Positions 1-11,300 of a DNA stretch of 64,000 bases are shown here, piece by piece. The notes under the pieces were generated by a model. That model searched no databases and had not been told where the DNA came from. It saw only the letters and a list, made by a program, of their open reading frames with translations. The translations under genes and the position numbers were made by a program. Numbering within the stretch: the stretch's first letter is position 1; each line of letters starts with the position of its first letter. The stretch spans positions 741,787 through 805,786 of the forward strand of contig VWZS01008816.1 in assembly GCA_013397075.1 (NCBI GenBank), read 5' to 3'. Source of the stretch: Rhabdornis inornatus. Taxonomy: Eukaryota; Chordata; Aves; Passeriformes; Rhabdornithidae.

Positions 1-260
1 GCTCCAGCCCCTGGAGCACATCCTCCCCCTCCTTCTACACTGACCTTGGTGTCTGCAGAGTTGCTTTTCTTCCATATTCTCTCTCCTCTCTCAGGATGCC
101 ATTGTGCAGGTTTTTATCCATTCTTAAATAAGTTATCCCAGAGGTGTTTCCACTGTCACTGATGGGCTCAGCTTTGGCCAGTGGCAGGTCCTTCTTGCAG
201 CCAGCTGGCATTGGCTCTGTCACACAGACAAAGCTTCTAGCAGCTTCAGAGTGTATACTT

Positions 261-271
261 CTATCTATCTA

Positions 272-322
<51 letters not shown>

Positions 323-338
323 GTCATCTATCTATCTT
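261..338. repeat. CTAT/CT compound microsatellite
   Basis: A run of CTAT units (about 261-277) passes into an uninterrupted CT dinucleotide tract (about 276-315) and ends in degraded ATCT units. The open frames that cross it are artefacts of the repeat. Such a tract is likely to vary in length between individuals. Confidence 0.97.
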
Positions 339-1818
339 GTCAACTATATATCTACTTTGACAGTCTTTCTCTGATCACTACTTCCTATATTATTTTACAG
401 AAAGTCTGGACAAGCAAAAAAGTCAGGACAATGTATTAGGACAGAGGTAATACCTTATTTAAGCCAGAAAATATAATTGGAAAAATCAGACAACTTTTCA
501 GGAACCTTAATTTTTCCTCATTTCTAAAATAGATTCAGATTTTGAGGCTAGGTACCAAGTGTGTATTCTTTAGGTCATCATCTCTGAAACAAAGTATACT
601 GGATATATCTATGACTGTAAGAAAAAAGACTGGAGGAGAATGCAAGAGACAGATAGAGAGAGGATATGGAGACCTGATGAGTAGTTATCTCTTAGGGGGA
701 AGAGAGAAGTAGTTCATAAACTGTGTAATACAAAGAAATTCATGAGTTTGGGACTTGTTGAGGTCTATGACAATGTGTTACTGAGATGACTGTTCACAAT
801 GTAAGGCATATTGGGTTCCCAGAAGTACAAGTATAGAAATGTGACTATTCTGCTTTAGACGGCCAACTGCCATCCTGTCACAGTGCTAAATGTATGCATC
901 CCATGAAGGAAAGTCCTTGTTTTTTTCAGTATACTTAAGACTGGAAGGATTGGATTCTGATGGCACACGGGGCCTGGACACTCCTTGGAAGCAGTGGTGC
1001 AAGTTATGCAGAGAGGGATTCATGTGCCCCAACCATTATTTTATACAGACATCTTTCAATTAAATATAATATGCTACTTCCTATACAGTTATATAATTTC
1101 AATATACACGGAATAACAGCAACCAACCCAAGTAAAAATGTATGAAAAATAGAAAAGGGCTCATTTTGGTCAAGTATGAGACTACTTTTAGTTTCAATGA
1201 TATAATTTTCAATCTTCTGAGAAGTTATCAAAATCTTGGAATGAAAAGCCTGGGGTATTTCTAATGATAAACATAAATATGCAATGCAATGGGATAAAGA
1301 AAACAATTTCAATAGTGATTCAAATATTATCATTATCAATAGATTATTAATTTCAAAATCTTTAATAAACTCAATATATAACTTACCATTTTTTTCTAAA
1401 ACTATCTCTGCAAAAGAAATAGTAGAATGAAGTAAAAATCCCTCAACCAAAGCACCAAAAAAACACCAAACTTTTAAAAATCCACTTAAACTAAAAAACC
1501 TCTTTAGACTGTATTTTTTAAACAGATCTTTTCTGCTAGAAGAAAAATAAAAGAGTCATCTGAAAATATGCATGTAAGGTAAAAAAAATAAAGAAACCTA
1601 ATTTTTTTTATAAACTTTAAAAACAGCTATTTCACATTTGTCATTTTCAGACCAAATTGCAAAGTGTTTAAATGGATGGTTCAATAACACTATCTCTTAT
1701 AAACATTTCAGGCATTTTACATTAGAGGTTTTGTTGCCATTTGCTGAAAACTGTTTAGACTCTAGGGAGAAGTCTTCATTTATCTCAAACAGATCTATTA
1801 CAAAAACTTTAAATGCTA
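339..1818. other. Unique AT-rich sequence, no gene seen
   Basis: I see no recognisable mobile element, exon with good splice sites or RNA gene. A 148-codon minus-strand frame at 1004-1450 lies in AT-rich sequence. It has no recognisable domain, and a frame of that length is possible by chance in a window this size. Confidence 0.6.
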
Positions 1819-1858
1819 AAATGTTTAAATAAATAGTATTTAAACATTTAAATACTAT
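1819..1858. repeat. Overlapping AT-rich perfect inverted repeats
   Basis: Two perfect hairpins share an arm. The first has 13-bp arms at 1819-1831 and 1837-1849 with a 5-nt loop. The second has 12-bp arms at 1833-1844 and 1847-1858 with a 2-nt loop. The middle segment can therefore pair with either neighbour. The arms contain only A/T plus a few G/C, so cruciform extrusion is plausible, but no function can be assigned. Confidence 0.85.
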
Positions 1859-2095
1859 ATGAGAAGAAAGTCAAGAAAATACATAGGTGGGTGAATGCAT
1901 GTGTAAAATAAACTCTGAAAATCTTTTCTGACCACAGCTATAAAATTCTGCTTTGCAACAGGGACCTGGAATTTGGTACATTTCTCAAACATGCTCATAT
2001 ATTCCTGTGAGGAACATCTGTCTTCCCATCCCTTTGAAAATCTCTGTGAATTCAATCAGCATATAAACCCTTCATGCTCAGCACATACTTTTCAG

Positions 2096-2293
2096 AGCTT
2101 AACAAAGAAAACCACTAAACCACATGGGACTTCTTTTAAAATGACTGAGTCCACATCAGCCCAAAGCTGGAAGGACAGCCTTGAAGTTTCCTGTACCAAT
2201 CGGTCCGGGTCTGTGGAGATTGAAATAAAACATAGAAATAGTCTATATATTTTCTTTGCTTGTAATCAAGAAGCAATGCAGGACTGCAGAAAG
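2096..2293 (+). CDS. Possible coding exon, 66 codons, unidentified
   Basis: I do not recognise the product. An open frame runs from well upstream (about 1973) to 2308. Within it lies a plausible exon: a TTTTCAG acceptor ends at 2095, and AAAG followed by GTAAAC gives a donor at 2294. Both boundaries fall in phase 0, so the exon would be exactly 66 codons. The encoded stretch is mixed and polar, with three cysteines and an N-x-S sequon, and it includes two CpGs near 2202-2208. The donor is weaker than the GTAAGT consensus and the pyrimidine tract is modest. No neighbouring exon was found, so a chance open frame remains the most likely alternative. Confidence 0.2.
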
Positions 2294-2706
2294 GTAAACC
2301 TTAATTAGTACACAGAAGGAATGATACAGATATTTGAAGAGTCTAAGGCTGCTGTGGATGCCATGAAGTGCTATTCAGATGCACTTGATAGAAGGGCATG
2401 TGTCCTGTAGATCCTGCATCATATCTGCCAGTCTCAGGCAGATATGTCAGATACTCCAGAATTCCTAAAAGGGTATGTTTAGGAACCTGAAACTCTGCCA
2501 GAATATGATAAAAACAGAAAGCAGAAGAATGGGGAAGAAATCCTGGAAATAAGGCAAAAGCCATATAAATTTTTTTGAAACTGTAGCCAGTTATTTCATA
2601 GTGCACTAATGGTCAAGGATTAGGAGTGAAGTGAAAGATACTGGGGTATTAGAGAAGCAAATTGGGAAACTGTACAAAGACAGAAGGCTGCTAGTACAGA
2701 ATTTAA
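2294..2706. other. Unique sequence, nothing recognised
   Basis: AT-rich sequence between the exon candidate and the A/C-rich repeat. An 87-codon minus-strand frame (2343-2606) has no recognisable domain. Confidence 0.5.
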
Positions 2707-2876
2707 GAAAAAACAACAAACAAAATCCCCCAAACAAACAACAAAACCACAAAACTAAAACCAACCAAACAAAAAACTGAAACAAAACAAAAACAAAAAA
2801 CCCCAACCAACCAACCAACCAACCAACCAAACAAACAAACAAACAAACAAACAAAATACCAAAACAAAAAAAAACC
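2707..2876. repeat. A/C-rich simple repeat with CCAA and CAAA arrays
   Basis: Low-complexity A/C sequence. About six CCAA units (2803-2829) pass into about six CAAA units (2829-2853), flanked by irregular AAAC and AACCCC runs. On the opposite strand it gives a Phe/Val/Leu-rich 119-codon frame that is a repeat artefact. Similar strand-biased A/C tracts occur at 50633-50812 and 63566-63636. Confidence 0.95.
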
Positions 2877-3604
2877 CCTGGTAATAAGAGGTTCCAGACT
2901 GTGATTAGAAGCCTACAAGAAAAGAAAAAGAGGAAAAAGAAAGAACCAAGCAGTATGCAAGGCACTCATTAATTTCCAGTTTTGAATTCAAAGTAATCTA
3001 AAAGTTTATTGTGTTTTTAAAATTTTGCTATTCTCTTCAGTCCGAAAAATATTTCAGAACTTTTTTTGCTGCATCTGAAGCATAACAGTAAACAGGAGAG
3101 TCTGAAAATCTTGCTTAATAAAATTCCAAAACTTTGTCATTTGCTGCCATAAATTTTGTTTGTTATTTTCAATTTATCTCCACTTACTGAGAAACACGTC
3201 TGCTTTTAAAGTGGCTATTTCTAAAAACTATTTGTTAAAACAGAACATTCTTTACCTGATAACATAAGGTTGCATCACTTGTATAGATGCAGTCAGATTA
3301 GAAATGCTATTTATATTTTCAAAATGCTATCCTATGCCTGTCATAAAATTAAGGAAGATCAATGCATGTCCTGAGATCGGAACACAAAGACGAAGAATTA
3401 GCACCCATCTGAAATAATGTCCTCATATCTTTGAAATTATTTTTAATTATTCAGTTGTAATGATTCCTTTTATGTAGGTTACGTTTTTGGAGACAGTTCC
3501 AATCTCCATGATTTTACTCTAAACTTTAAAATTAAAGATATTTGGCTTGATGTCATTTACACCACATATTTTATATAAATAGATTAAATGTTATGAAAAC
3601 TTTT
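2877..3604. other. Unique AT-rich sequence, nothing recognised
   Basis: AT-rich DNA with scattered stops in all frames and no element or RNA gene that I recognise. Confidence 0.5.
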
Positions 3605-3783
3605 TTTACTCAGAGTGTAGTGAGACATTGAAGTATTTTCTCCAGAGAAGTTGTAGAAGTTGTGGCTGTCTCATCCCTGTAAGTCTTCATGGCCAGTTGG
3701 ATGAGCAACCTGGTCTAGTGAGGTCAATAGCAACTAGAAGAGCTTTAAGTTCCTTCTACCCAAGACTTTCTATGATTCTATAA
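3605..3783 (+). mobile_element. CR1 LINE, 3' terminal fragment
   Basis: This matches the last part of the CR1 3' UTR: a gap-prone version of the consensus with GGCCAGTTGGATGAGCAACC (3691-3710), then GATCTAGTG-like text and TTCCTTCTACCC. It ends at TTCTATGATTCTAT (3768-3781), the characteristic CR1 terminal repeat. Only about 180 bp remain, so it is a strongly 5'-truncated, old insertion with no coding sequence. Confidence 0.88.
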
Positions 3784-6700
3784 ATTCATTATTTAACTTG
3801 GGTCAACAGCAGAAGAGGTACAATATCAGTTCCTTCCTTCCATATGTAGACATGTCTGCATGGAACTAAGCTACTAGGTTTTGAAATTAAAAAGTACCAC
3901 CTTGTCAAAGGATAGACAAGTAAGTACATACTTTTGGGAGCTATTTAATCAGGCTTTCCCCAAACATTATTAATATCCTTTAAAGCCAAATTCTCATTTT
4001 GTATAAACTATCTGATTTATGTTTAGTTGCCTTCTGGAGATTTTCATCCTTCTCAAACACGGCCTCCTGGATTTTATATTTGACATGCTGAAAAATGACT
4101 GCAAAATTGAGTTTTTAAGAAGTTTATAACGGCTTTTTATGTAGAGATGAAACAGAAGGCAAACATAAATAACATTGATTTATTTTAACATTCCAAATAT
4201 TAAATATTTTAGTGTATTTTCAAAATAAGATATTAACAATGAAGTTTCAATGAAGTTCAATAATGTTTCTGGAATGTCTGATTTTTAGGAACATTTCTTT
4301 AACATGAAATTACTGCCTAAAACAATGCTGCAAGTGAATACTAAGGTCATCTTGGAATAATGTCCAAGATATCATTAATTTTTATTTTCAATGATTAAGC
4401 CTTGCAGAGACCTTATGTTTGAAAATTCTTGGTTTATTACATTTTTGGAAAAAAAAAAGCTTAATTTGATTAATCATATTTTACATAAAGTTAATATTAT
4501 AAATTTAACAGACACATCTGTCTGTTGGCAACCACTGATGTATTTTTAAAAACTGCTACTTCATGTATTATTTAAGAACCTACCAACAATTGACCATCAA
4601 CAAGTAAATTTACACTATCTGAAGTGCTAAATAAAGAAATTTCAGAAATTCCAAATTTCTTAATCATGTCTAGAGTTAGATATTGTATACACAGTCATAA
4701 TATTTCTTCCCATAAGTGGCACATGCAAGTTGGAATAACAGTACAGCAATCTCATTCCTCATTTCTAAGATGTGTAGTATGGGATCAGTATGAGGGAAAA
4801 ATTCGGAAGGGTCAATATTGTATAAGACACTATATATCTCAGAGGTGTTGGAAGATAAAACTCATGTTTACCATCACAGTTATCTAGTATTGGTATCAAC
4901 TCACAATCAGTCTTCAGAGAAAGAAGATATTTAATTATGAAACTTCAGGCAAATCAGATCTGCCATCTTTTAGATGGCAGTAAATCCAGTTTTATAGACA
5001 ATAACTCAGGGAAGAATACATGTCATGTAGTACATATCTGCAAAATCTACAAGATCTACAAAACTTTAAAATACTTTGAAATTAGCAATAAACTTTCCCA
5101 TGCCAGAGCCCATAGAAGGTATCTGGCTCAAGAGCTACTGTCCTACTTTTTGATTTCTAAATTGTAGAAGATCACCAAGATTGTAGATGTTGTTTTAATA
5201 CAATTTAACTAACAGTTTTGCTGTAAATTCTCATCCCTTTTCTGTAAATTTATTTATGAACAAATTAATATTTTTAAGCTGGAAACTAAATGACTTTCTA
5301 AAGACCAGAGATCATAGGTAAAGGAAAGTAATAGTAAAGACTGATGAAGATTTTTCTTAATGGAGTGGTGGCTGTCAAGTTATTTCTAATAAAAATAAAT
5401 AAATGAAGTAAAATATTCCCACATAACCGAAATCAAATGTGCAGAAGACTGATCCATAGTGGTAATTATCTCATTATTTCAGGGCCCAACAGCTAAACAT
5501 AATGAGATGAAACCAAGTATGTAAAAAATTTCAGTCGATGTTATTTAAAAAATGGCTTGTGTTAAGGTCGAACTAATTCCAAGGTGATTTCCTAAGATAG
5601 GTGACCTTCACAGCTCTTCCATAGGTAATAGTCATGGAACAGTAAAGACACAAATCTAGTCTCTTAAACCTAAGAGAGACTTTGAAAAAGAGCTTGCTAG
5701 CAAAAGAGGCCAAAGTGCCTGTACGTTATATTTTAAAAAATTCCATTGACCACATATAGATATTTATAATAAATAATTATTTCTTAGCCAGAAGAAATAG
5801 TCTTTCCAGATTTTATCTGTGCAGCAAAAGTTGAGTAATAAACTATATGAAATTTTCAATATGTAAAAGCACATTGTCAGGTAAATAATTCTTGCTGATT
5901 ATATGGTTTCTTATAAATTGAATCAACATTCCAGTATCTCAGTTTTATTTCTTTCCATTAAACAGAATTTGCATCAGAGTTTATTAGCTATTGTTAAATA
6001 GTTACTGAGGCTTAATCTTAAATGATAAAATCATGTCAACAGAGGATAAAATAATGGCATTCAGTATAAGTAGTTGTGGCACTTTAAAGAACAGATAAGA
6101 GCAATTGGCTGTTAAAGACTTCTAAAATGTTCTCTAGCATAATAGCATACCATCTCAACTAGTGTGGTGACCAGTTTTTACCAGGGCATCTACAAAAACC
6201 AGCAAAACATACTGTCTAAGTATGAAGAGAAATTATTACAGTGTGGATAAAAAATTTCAATTATATCTGATATCTATAGTTAACATAAACAGAAATGGTT
6301 GATAATGTGTGGTTCAGGAAAAATATTTTCCTGGAAAAATATGGGGGTTTTTAATAGTGCAGAATATATGGAATATCATATATATTTAAATTCAACAAAT
6401 TATTATTATTATTACAATAAGGAAGAATGGATTAAAAAAACAAAGATGACAACAAAATTAGGCTTCCAGAATATTGACAGGTAAAAATTATACATGTACT
6501 AGTAACACATATGAAAAATAAGAAATTATAGGAAATCTGAATAGTTTTATGGTAAGAGAGTATCAGCCCAACATTCAGATGTTTTTTAAATGTGTACATT
6601 TCATAAATGTTGAAAAGGCTTTCATCCAGACCAGTTGAGTTGAAGCTGAAAAGCACACCATGAAGAGTGTTTCACTGTTTGGAGAAATACCAAAAGCAGT

Positions 6701-8076
6701 CACAACTTATAGGCCATAAACATTTTACTTTTCTCCCTTACCCTCACCTCTTCCCATATCAGCCAGGGAGGAGCCCGGTTAGCATCTGTAGTGGCAGTAC
6801 TTAGGGAGGAAGTGACTCCTATATTGCTAAATTTACCTAAATTATTCCTTGGAATATAAAGATGTGAAAGTAAGTCCAGACAGCTCTTCTGCAGCCTAGC
6901 AAAGGAGAGCAGTCCAGGAAATCCAGGATGCCCTGAGTCTGTCTGATACAAGAGACTCGTCCAAAGACAGCGCTGTGCCCTCCTTCCCGCCAGCCTGCCT
7001 CACCGCCGTCACTGTGTAAGCCATTGCACACCTGGACATTAACTTCAGCCCAGTACCAGGGAATTACTGAATTTCTTGGAGGTTTTGACCTAGATATTGT
7101 ACTACTGAGATTACTTGGTTAATTATACTACTGGCTTGTATTTATTACTGTACTGTTATTTAGGGATTTTTTTTTTATTTCCCTAAAAGCGTTAGTCTGT
7201 TGTCTGTTACCATATCCAAAATGTATAGCTTGGCAAGGTTATGTTAAGCCCTTACTTTTTCTCAGGATCTCCCAGGGAAAACACAGGAACTCTAACCACT
7301 TGAATTTAATTTTCTAAAGATTAATCATGAAATTAATGGTGCCACTGTTACAGCAAGCTATGCTTCCAGCTTTTCTTCTGAAGTCCACAGAAGAGTCATC
7401 AGCATAAATATTTTATTAAGACAGAATAGATAATATGATATAAAAACCTTAATTTGAATATTGCTACAGGTGAAGTCATCCATCTAGAAACAAGACACAT
7501 AGATCAGATCTACACTACAAGTAACATAAATGTAACTTTGAAAAGGTAAGGGTGAAGGTGTTCATAAATAATTGAACACGGCTTCTCAGTGACATAGTTT
7601 GGTCAAGACAGTTCAGGCTGTTCATATTGCTGGTAAAAGAATGCAGTCTTGGAACAATCTTAAAACAGAAGTTTCTGCAATTTACACACTTGATATGTAA
7701 ATATGGAGGCACTGTCACCAGTTTAAGTATTCAGACTTCAGAAGGATGTTATAATATTCAAAAGGATTTAGGAAAGAGACAGAATTAATTGAGATAGAGA
7801 GATAAAAAAGAGAGGTTGTGCACCGAAAAATTTAAAACATTCAATATACTGAATTTATCCAAAAAGAAAATTGTAGATGAGAATTTACTGGAAGTATTTC
7901 TGATTCTAACCAGACTATATATTTTGTAAAAAAAAAAGTGCATAACAATCAGTTAGAAAAACATTGTGTTTGCATTTTCTTTTAGTGACAATGAGGATAA
8001 GGAAAACTTGTCCTTTGCTTAGCCTTGTATTCTTCCCTCCCTAAAGCAATTAATTTTTTTCTCTTTTTTTGAAAAG
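3784..8076. other. Unique AT-rich sequence, no gene seen
   Basis: About 4.3 kb without a recognisable transposable element or gene. A perfect small hairpin (9-bp arms CTGCCATCT/AGATGGCAG with a 3-nt loop) lies at 4960-4980. A GC-richer patch at about 6960-7020 is unexplained. The short open frames here look like chance. Confidence 0.55.
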
Positions 8077-8332
8077 ATTTTTCACTCAAGCAAAAGTCAG
8101 ACACAATGTGAACATTCTCAAGTTTAGATCAATGATTTGTTTTATACGCATAAAAAAGTTTACACAATTATTAATTATTTCTGCTTTGTTTATTGTTTTG
8201 CAAACAAAATTTGAAATGAGTATACAACCAGAGCAGCCAGTTCAAAACATAACAGAAGACATTTTTTTCCAAGAATTCAGGTTCAGATCAAAGCTCTTAA
8301 ATGGATCTCAAGCAGACATCAAAACACCAGAC
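8077..8332 (+). CDS. Possible exon for a membrane-anchored peptide, unidentified
   Basis: A long T-rich pyrimidine tract (8051-8070) precedes GAAAAG, giving a possible acceptor at 8075-8076. The downstream frame is open to a stop at 8366-8368, and a possible donor (AGAG followed by GTGATA) follows 8340. The encoded peptide has a basic segment, then about 17 hydrophobic residues (LLIISALFIVL core), then a polar segment with two N-x-S/T sequons. That layout would suit a type II membrane protein. There is no homology I recognise, the donor is poor and the DNA is AT-rich. AT-rich DNA tends to encode hydrophobic residues, so this may be chance. Confidence 0.13.
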
Positions 8333-8368
8333 AACAGAGGTGATAATTTAAAAAACTCTACACCTTAA

Positions 8369-11300
8369 TCTAGTTTTAGCTTGGAAGATAGGAAAGAAAC
8401 AAAGACTAACAAGACATTTTTTTAATATATGGTATAGAACATACAGTCATGATATCTATATAGGCATTTAGAAAACATTTTTCTTATAATTATCAAAAGA
8501 AACAACAAAATTGATTTAAAATAAAAGTTTTGATTTTTAAATATCTTTATTTTTGACTAGAAAAGTCCTATGATTTTGAGCAAACATGGCTTTTGTTAGT
8601 TTAAATCAAAATTGTATGCATTCAGGTATTTGTTATTTCAAAACATTTATTTTGATGTTCAGATATTGCAAGTATATGAGTAACCCAACAATTACTTGGA
8701 TTTATTTATTGGTCAAATGAAGCAAATTAATTAATTTATTGATCAAATGAAACTCCTACTTAAAACAGTTGTCTTTAGTTCTACAAAATATAGGCTAGAA
8801 GGGCTTTCAAAGCAAAGAGTTTGGGAAGACAATTCATATTTGGCCATGTTCAAAGAAGAATGTGCTTCTAATTACGTTACTTAACTCAGTTTGAATACAT
8901 GAACTTGAATTCAATTCATTATGCTTGGGTAACTGGAAGTAGAATTTTAGTTAAAAGCACTAATTGAAACCAAAAGTGAGTGTAATTCAACACAGTGGAA
9001 CTGAAGCCAGAGTTATATACTTACAGAGAATACTATGCAGTTAGTAAAGTGCATTAAACATTAGAGATGCCTACAGCCTATCAACCTTCACAACAGATGA
9101 TATAATTATATAATTATTGTTCAACTGCAGCCCCCTACGACTGTTAAATCGACTAGGACATCTTAAAAAATAAGCTAATTTTTCACCCCTGTCCTGGGAA
9201 ATAATTTTGACTGAAAGGGCTTTTATTGGTATTACCAAAGATCAATCATTATTATTCAAGTAACAAAAGCAGTTTTTCTTTTACATCTTGATACATTTTT
9301 AAAAGTAGATTTTATAAAAAGAATGTGCCAAACTTTTATTCTGTGCTATCTGCAATTCTCTGTAATTAGTTGAAGAACGAAAGTGATTAATCACTTACCT
9401 TTGAACAAACACAGTGTTCTTTCAGAACTGTTGGAATTGCAGAGAAGAAAAACAATCAAATTCAAGTTTTAAGATATTAAAAATTACTAATAAGCATATC
9501 TAAATGCATGAATACCAGTAGCTGCAGCTTGGATTTTTATTGAATCATAGACTGATAACCAGCTGCTACAGTAATGCAGCACAATACCCTGGGAAGGTCA
9601 ATCTTAATGACCTTAAGAAGACAATGTCTAGCTCAGACTCTAGCATTGCTGGCATAGTGCAGTCACAAATATGGCCTCTGGCTGCCTCTTAAATAGAAAA
9701 CTCCTTAAAACCACTTTCTTCTACAACATACATGGGAGTTCTTTGACTTCTTTGACATATTTTCAGTTTTAATTTTGAATAGAGATCAAGCCTTCACTCC
9801 AAACTGTATGCATGTAGAAGGGTTCTGTCGAATTTAGCTGTTGATTCAAGCATTGCAGGCTTGAATCTACAGCCCACAAAAAAAAAAAAAAACTGGAAAT
9901 AAAACATGCAAAGAAAAAATCACTGTAAAATCTGCCCTGCGAAAAAGGCTATCAAAATGTTCACATCCTAAATTGCCAAAGACTAAGTACTTCTGTCATC
10001 TGACAGCACTCCTGGAGCTCTTGTAAAAACATAATTGTACCAGATGTAAAGCAGATGAAATATGCATTTTCATCAATTTAACAAAATAGAGAATATAAAT
10101 GTAATAGGTTTTACTCATTTTGTTTCCCAGCATTGATCAAAGCCAGTAACTGCTTGCCAAAAAAAGAGAACAAGACAGATGATTTTTTTTCTCATGTACT
10201 TTTTTCACATTAACGAATATTTCTGCATGTCTTCTTATTTTCAATTTTCATGAAATCACATTAATTCAGATCATGCTATCCCCTTACTACAAACAGATAG
10301 AAAGTCAAGATCCACTTCATAGTTAATATAGCTAATTTTGGGAGTTTGTTTTGTGGTTTTTTTTATTTTTCATTTCAGTGCTTACCATGATAAATGATAT
10401 GTGGCCCATCTTCTGCTTCTGGGATGCCATTGTAACTAGCTGCTCTTACTTTTGTGTAGTTTCTTTGCTACGTATAAAATTCAGGTGGCTTTGTTCTGAA
10501 ACTTATTTTGATGCTGAAAGCAAAGGAGAAGGCAGAGATATTCAGTCACAGGGGTGCTGCAGAGTTTAAACTTATAGTCCATTACAAAATTATTCTCGGA
10601 TGAGTATTGTAAAATCCAGTTAGGTCTCACAAGTACTTCCTTTCTTCTCAATGCTGTTGACTGAATCTAAAGTCTAATCGGCCACATACATACATAGCAC
10701 ACTGGATCTCAGGATCTCTCCTTTTCAATAGTCTGTTCAAAACAAAATAAGATGCAAGGTAAATTAATTAGAGAGATAGAGCAGCCTATGAAGCCTAGAA
10801 GATCATGAATAGTCATAGTAACAGGCACAGAAAAATTCTGTAACCAAGAAATACTGTAAAAATTGAATAATTGAAGATATGTTAATAACTTCTTTCTAAC
10901 CTTCTTTCATACTAAGTTGATTGCTAACAGAACAAACATTACTATCAATAAAACATGGTTTGAATAACAAATCCCGGTGTGGTTATATTATTACCCTGTT
11001 ATTTTTGAGTAGCGAAAAGAATCACTGCAATTAACAAGAGCTATACATGCTAGTAGCTCCTTGGACATGGACACAAAGGCTTATAACCCTGAAAACCAGT
11101 AACAGTTGCTATGCTTTTCAAGCCAACAGCAGCCAAGCACAGAAGGTGTAGTAATAACACTTATACTGTACTTCATAAGTTATTGGGCAGAATATTATAT
11201 TAATGTAAGAGTGTTCTATGGCCATAAAATGTCATATTTCAGGTACTAGGGAACATATGTACCATGTGCACAAGTAACAGGAAAACAAGGGAGTTTAGGC

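Noticed and set aside
144..439. Ser/Leu/Tyr-rich forward frames
   Set aside because: They are translations of the CT/CTAT microsatellite.
1004..1450. 148-codon minus-strand frame
   Set aside because: AT-rich composition, hydrophobic bias expected from AT-rich codons, no recognised domain or splice sites; compatible with chance.
2606..2965. 119-codon minus-strand frame rich in Phe, Val, Leu and Gly
   Set aside because: It is a translation of the A/C-rich simple repeat.
9535..9760. GAATCATAGA motif as a possible reverse CR1 3' end
   Set aside because: Only about ten bases match and the adjoining sequence does not follow the CR1 3' UTR.
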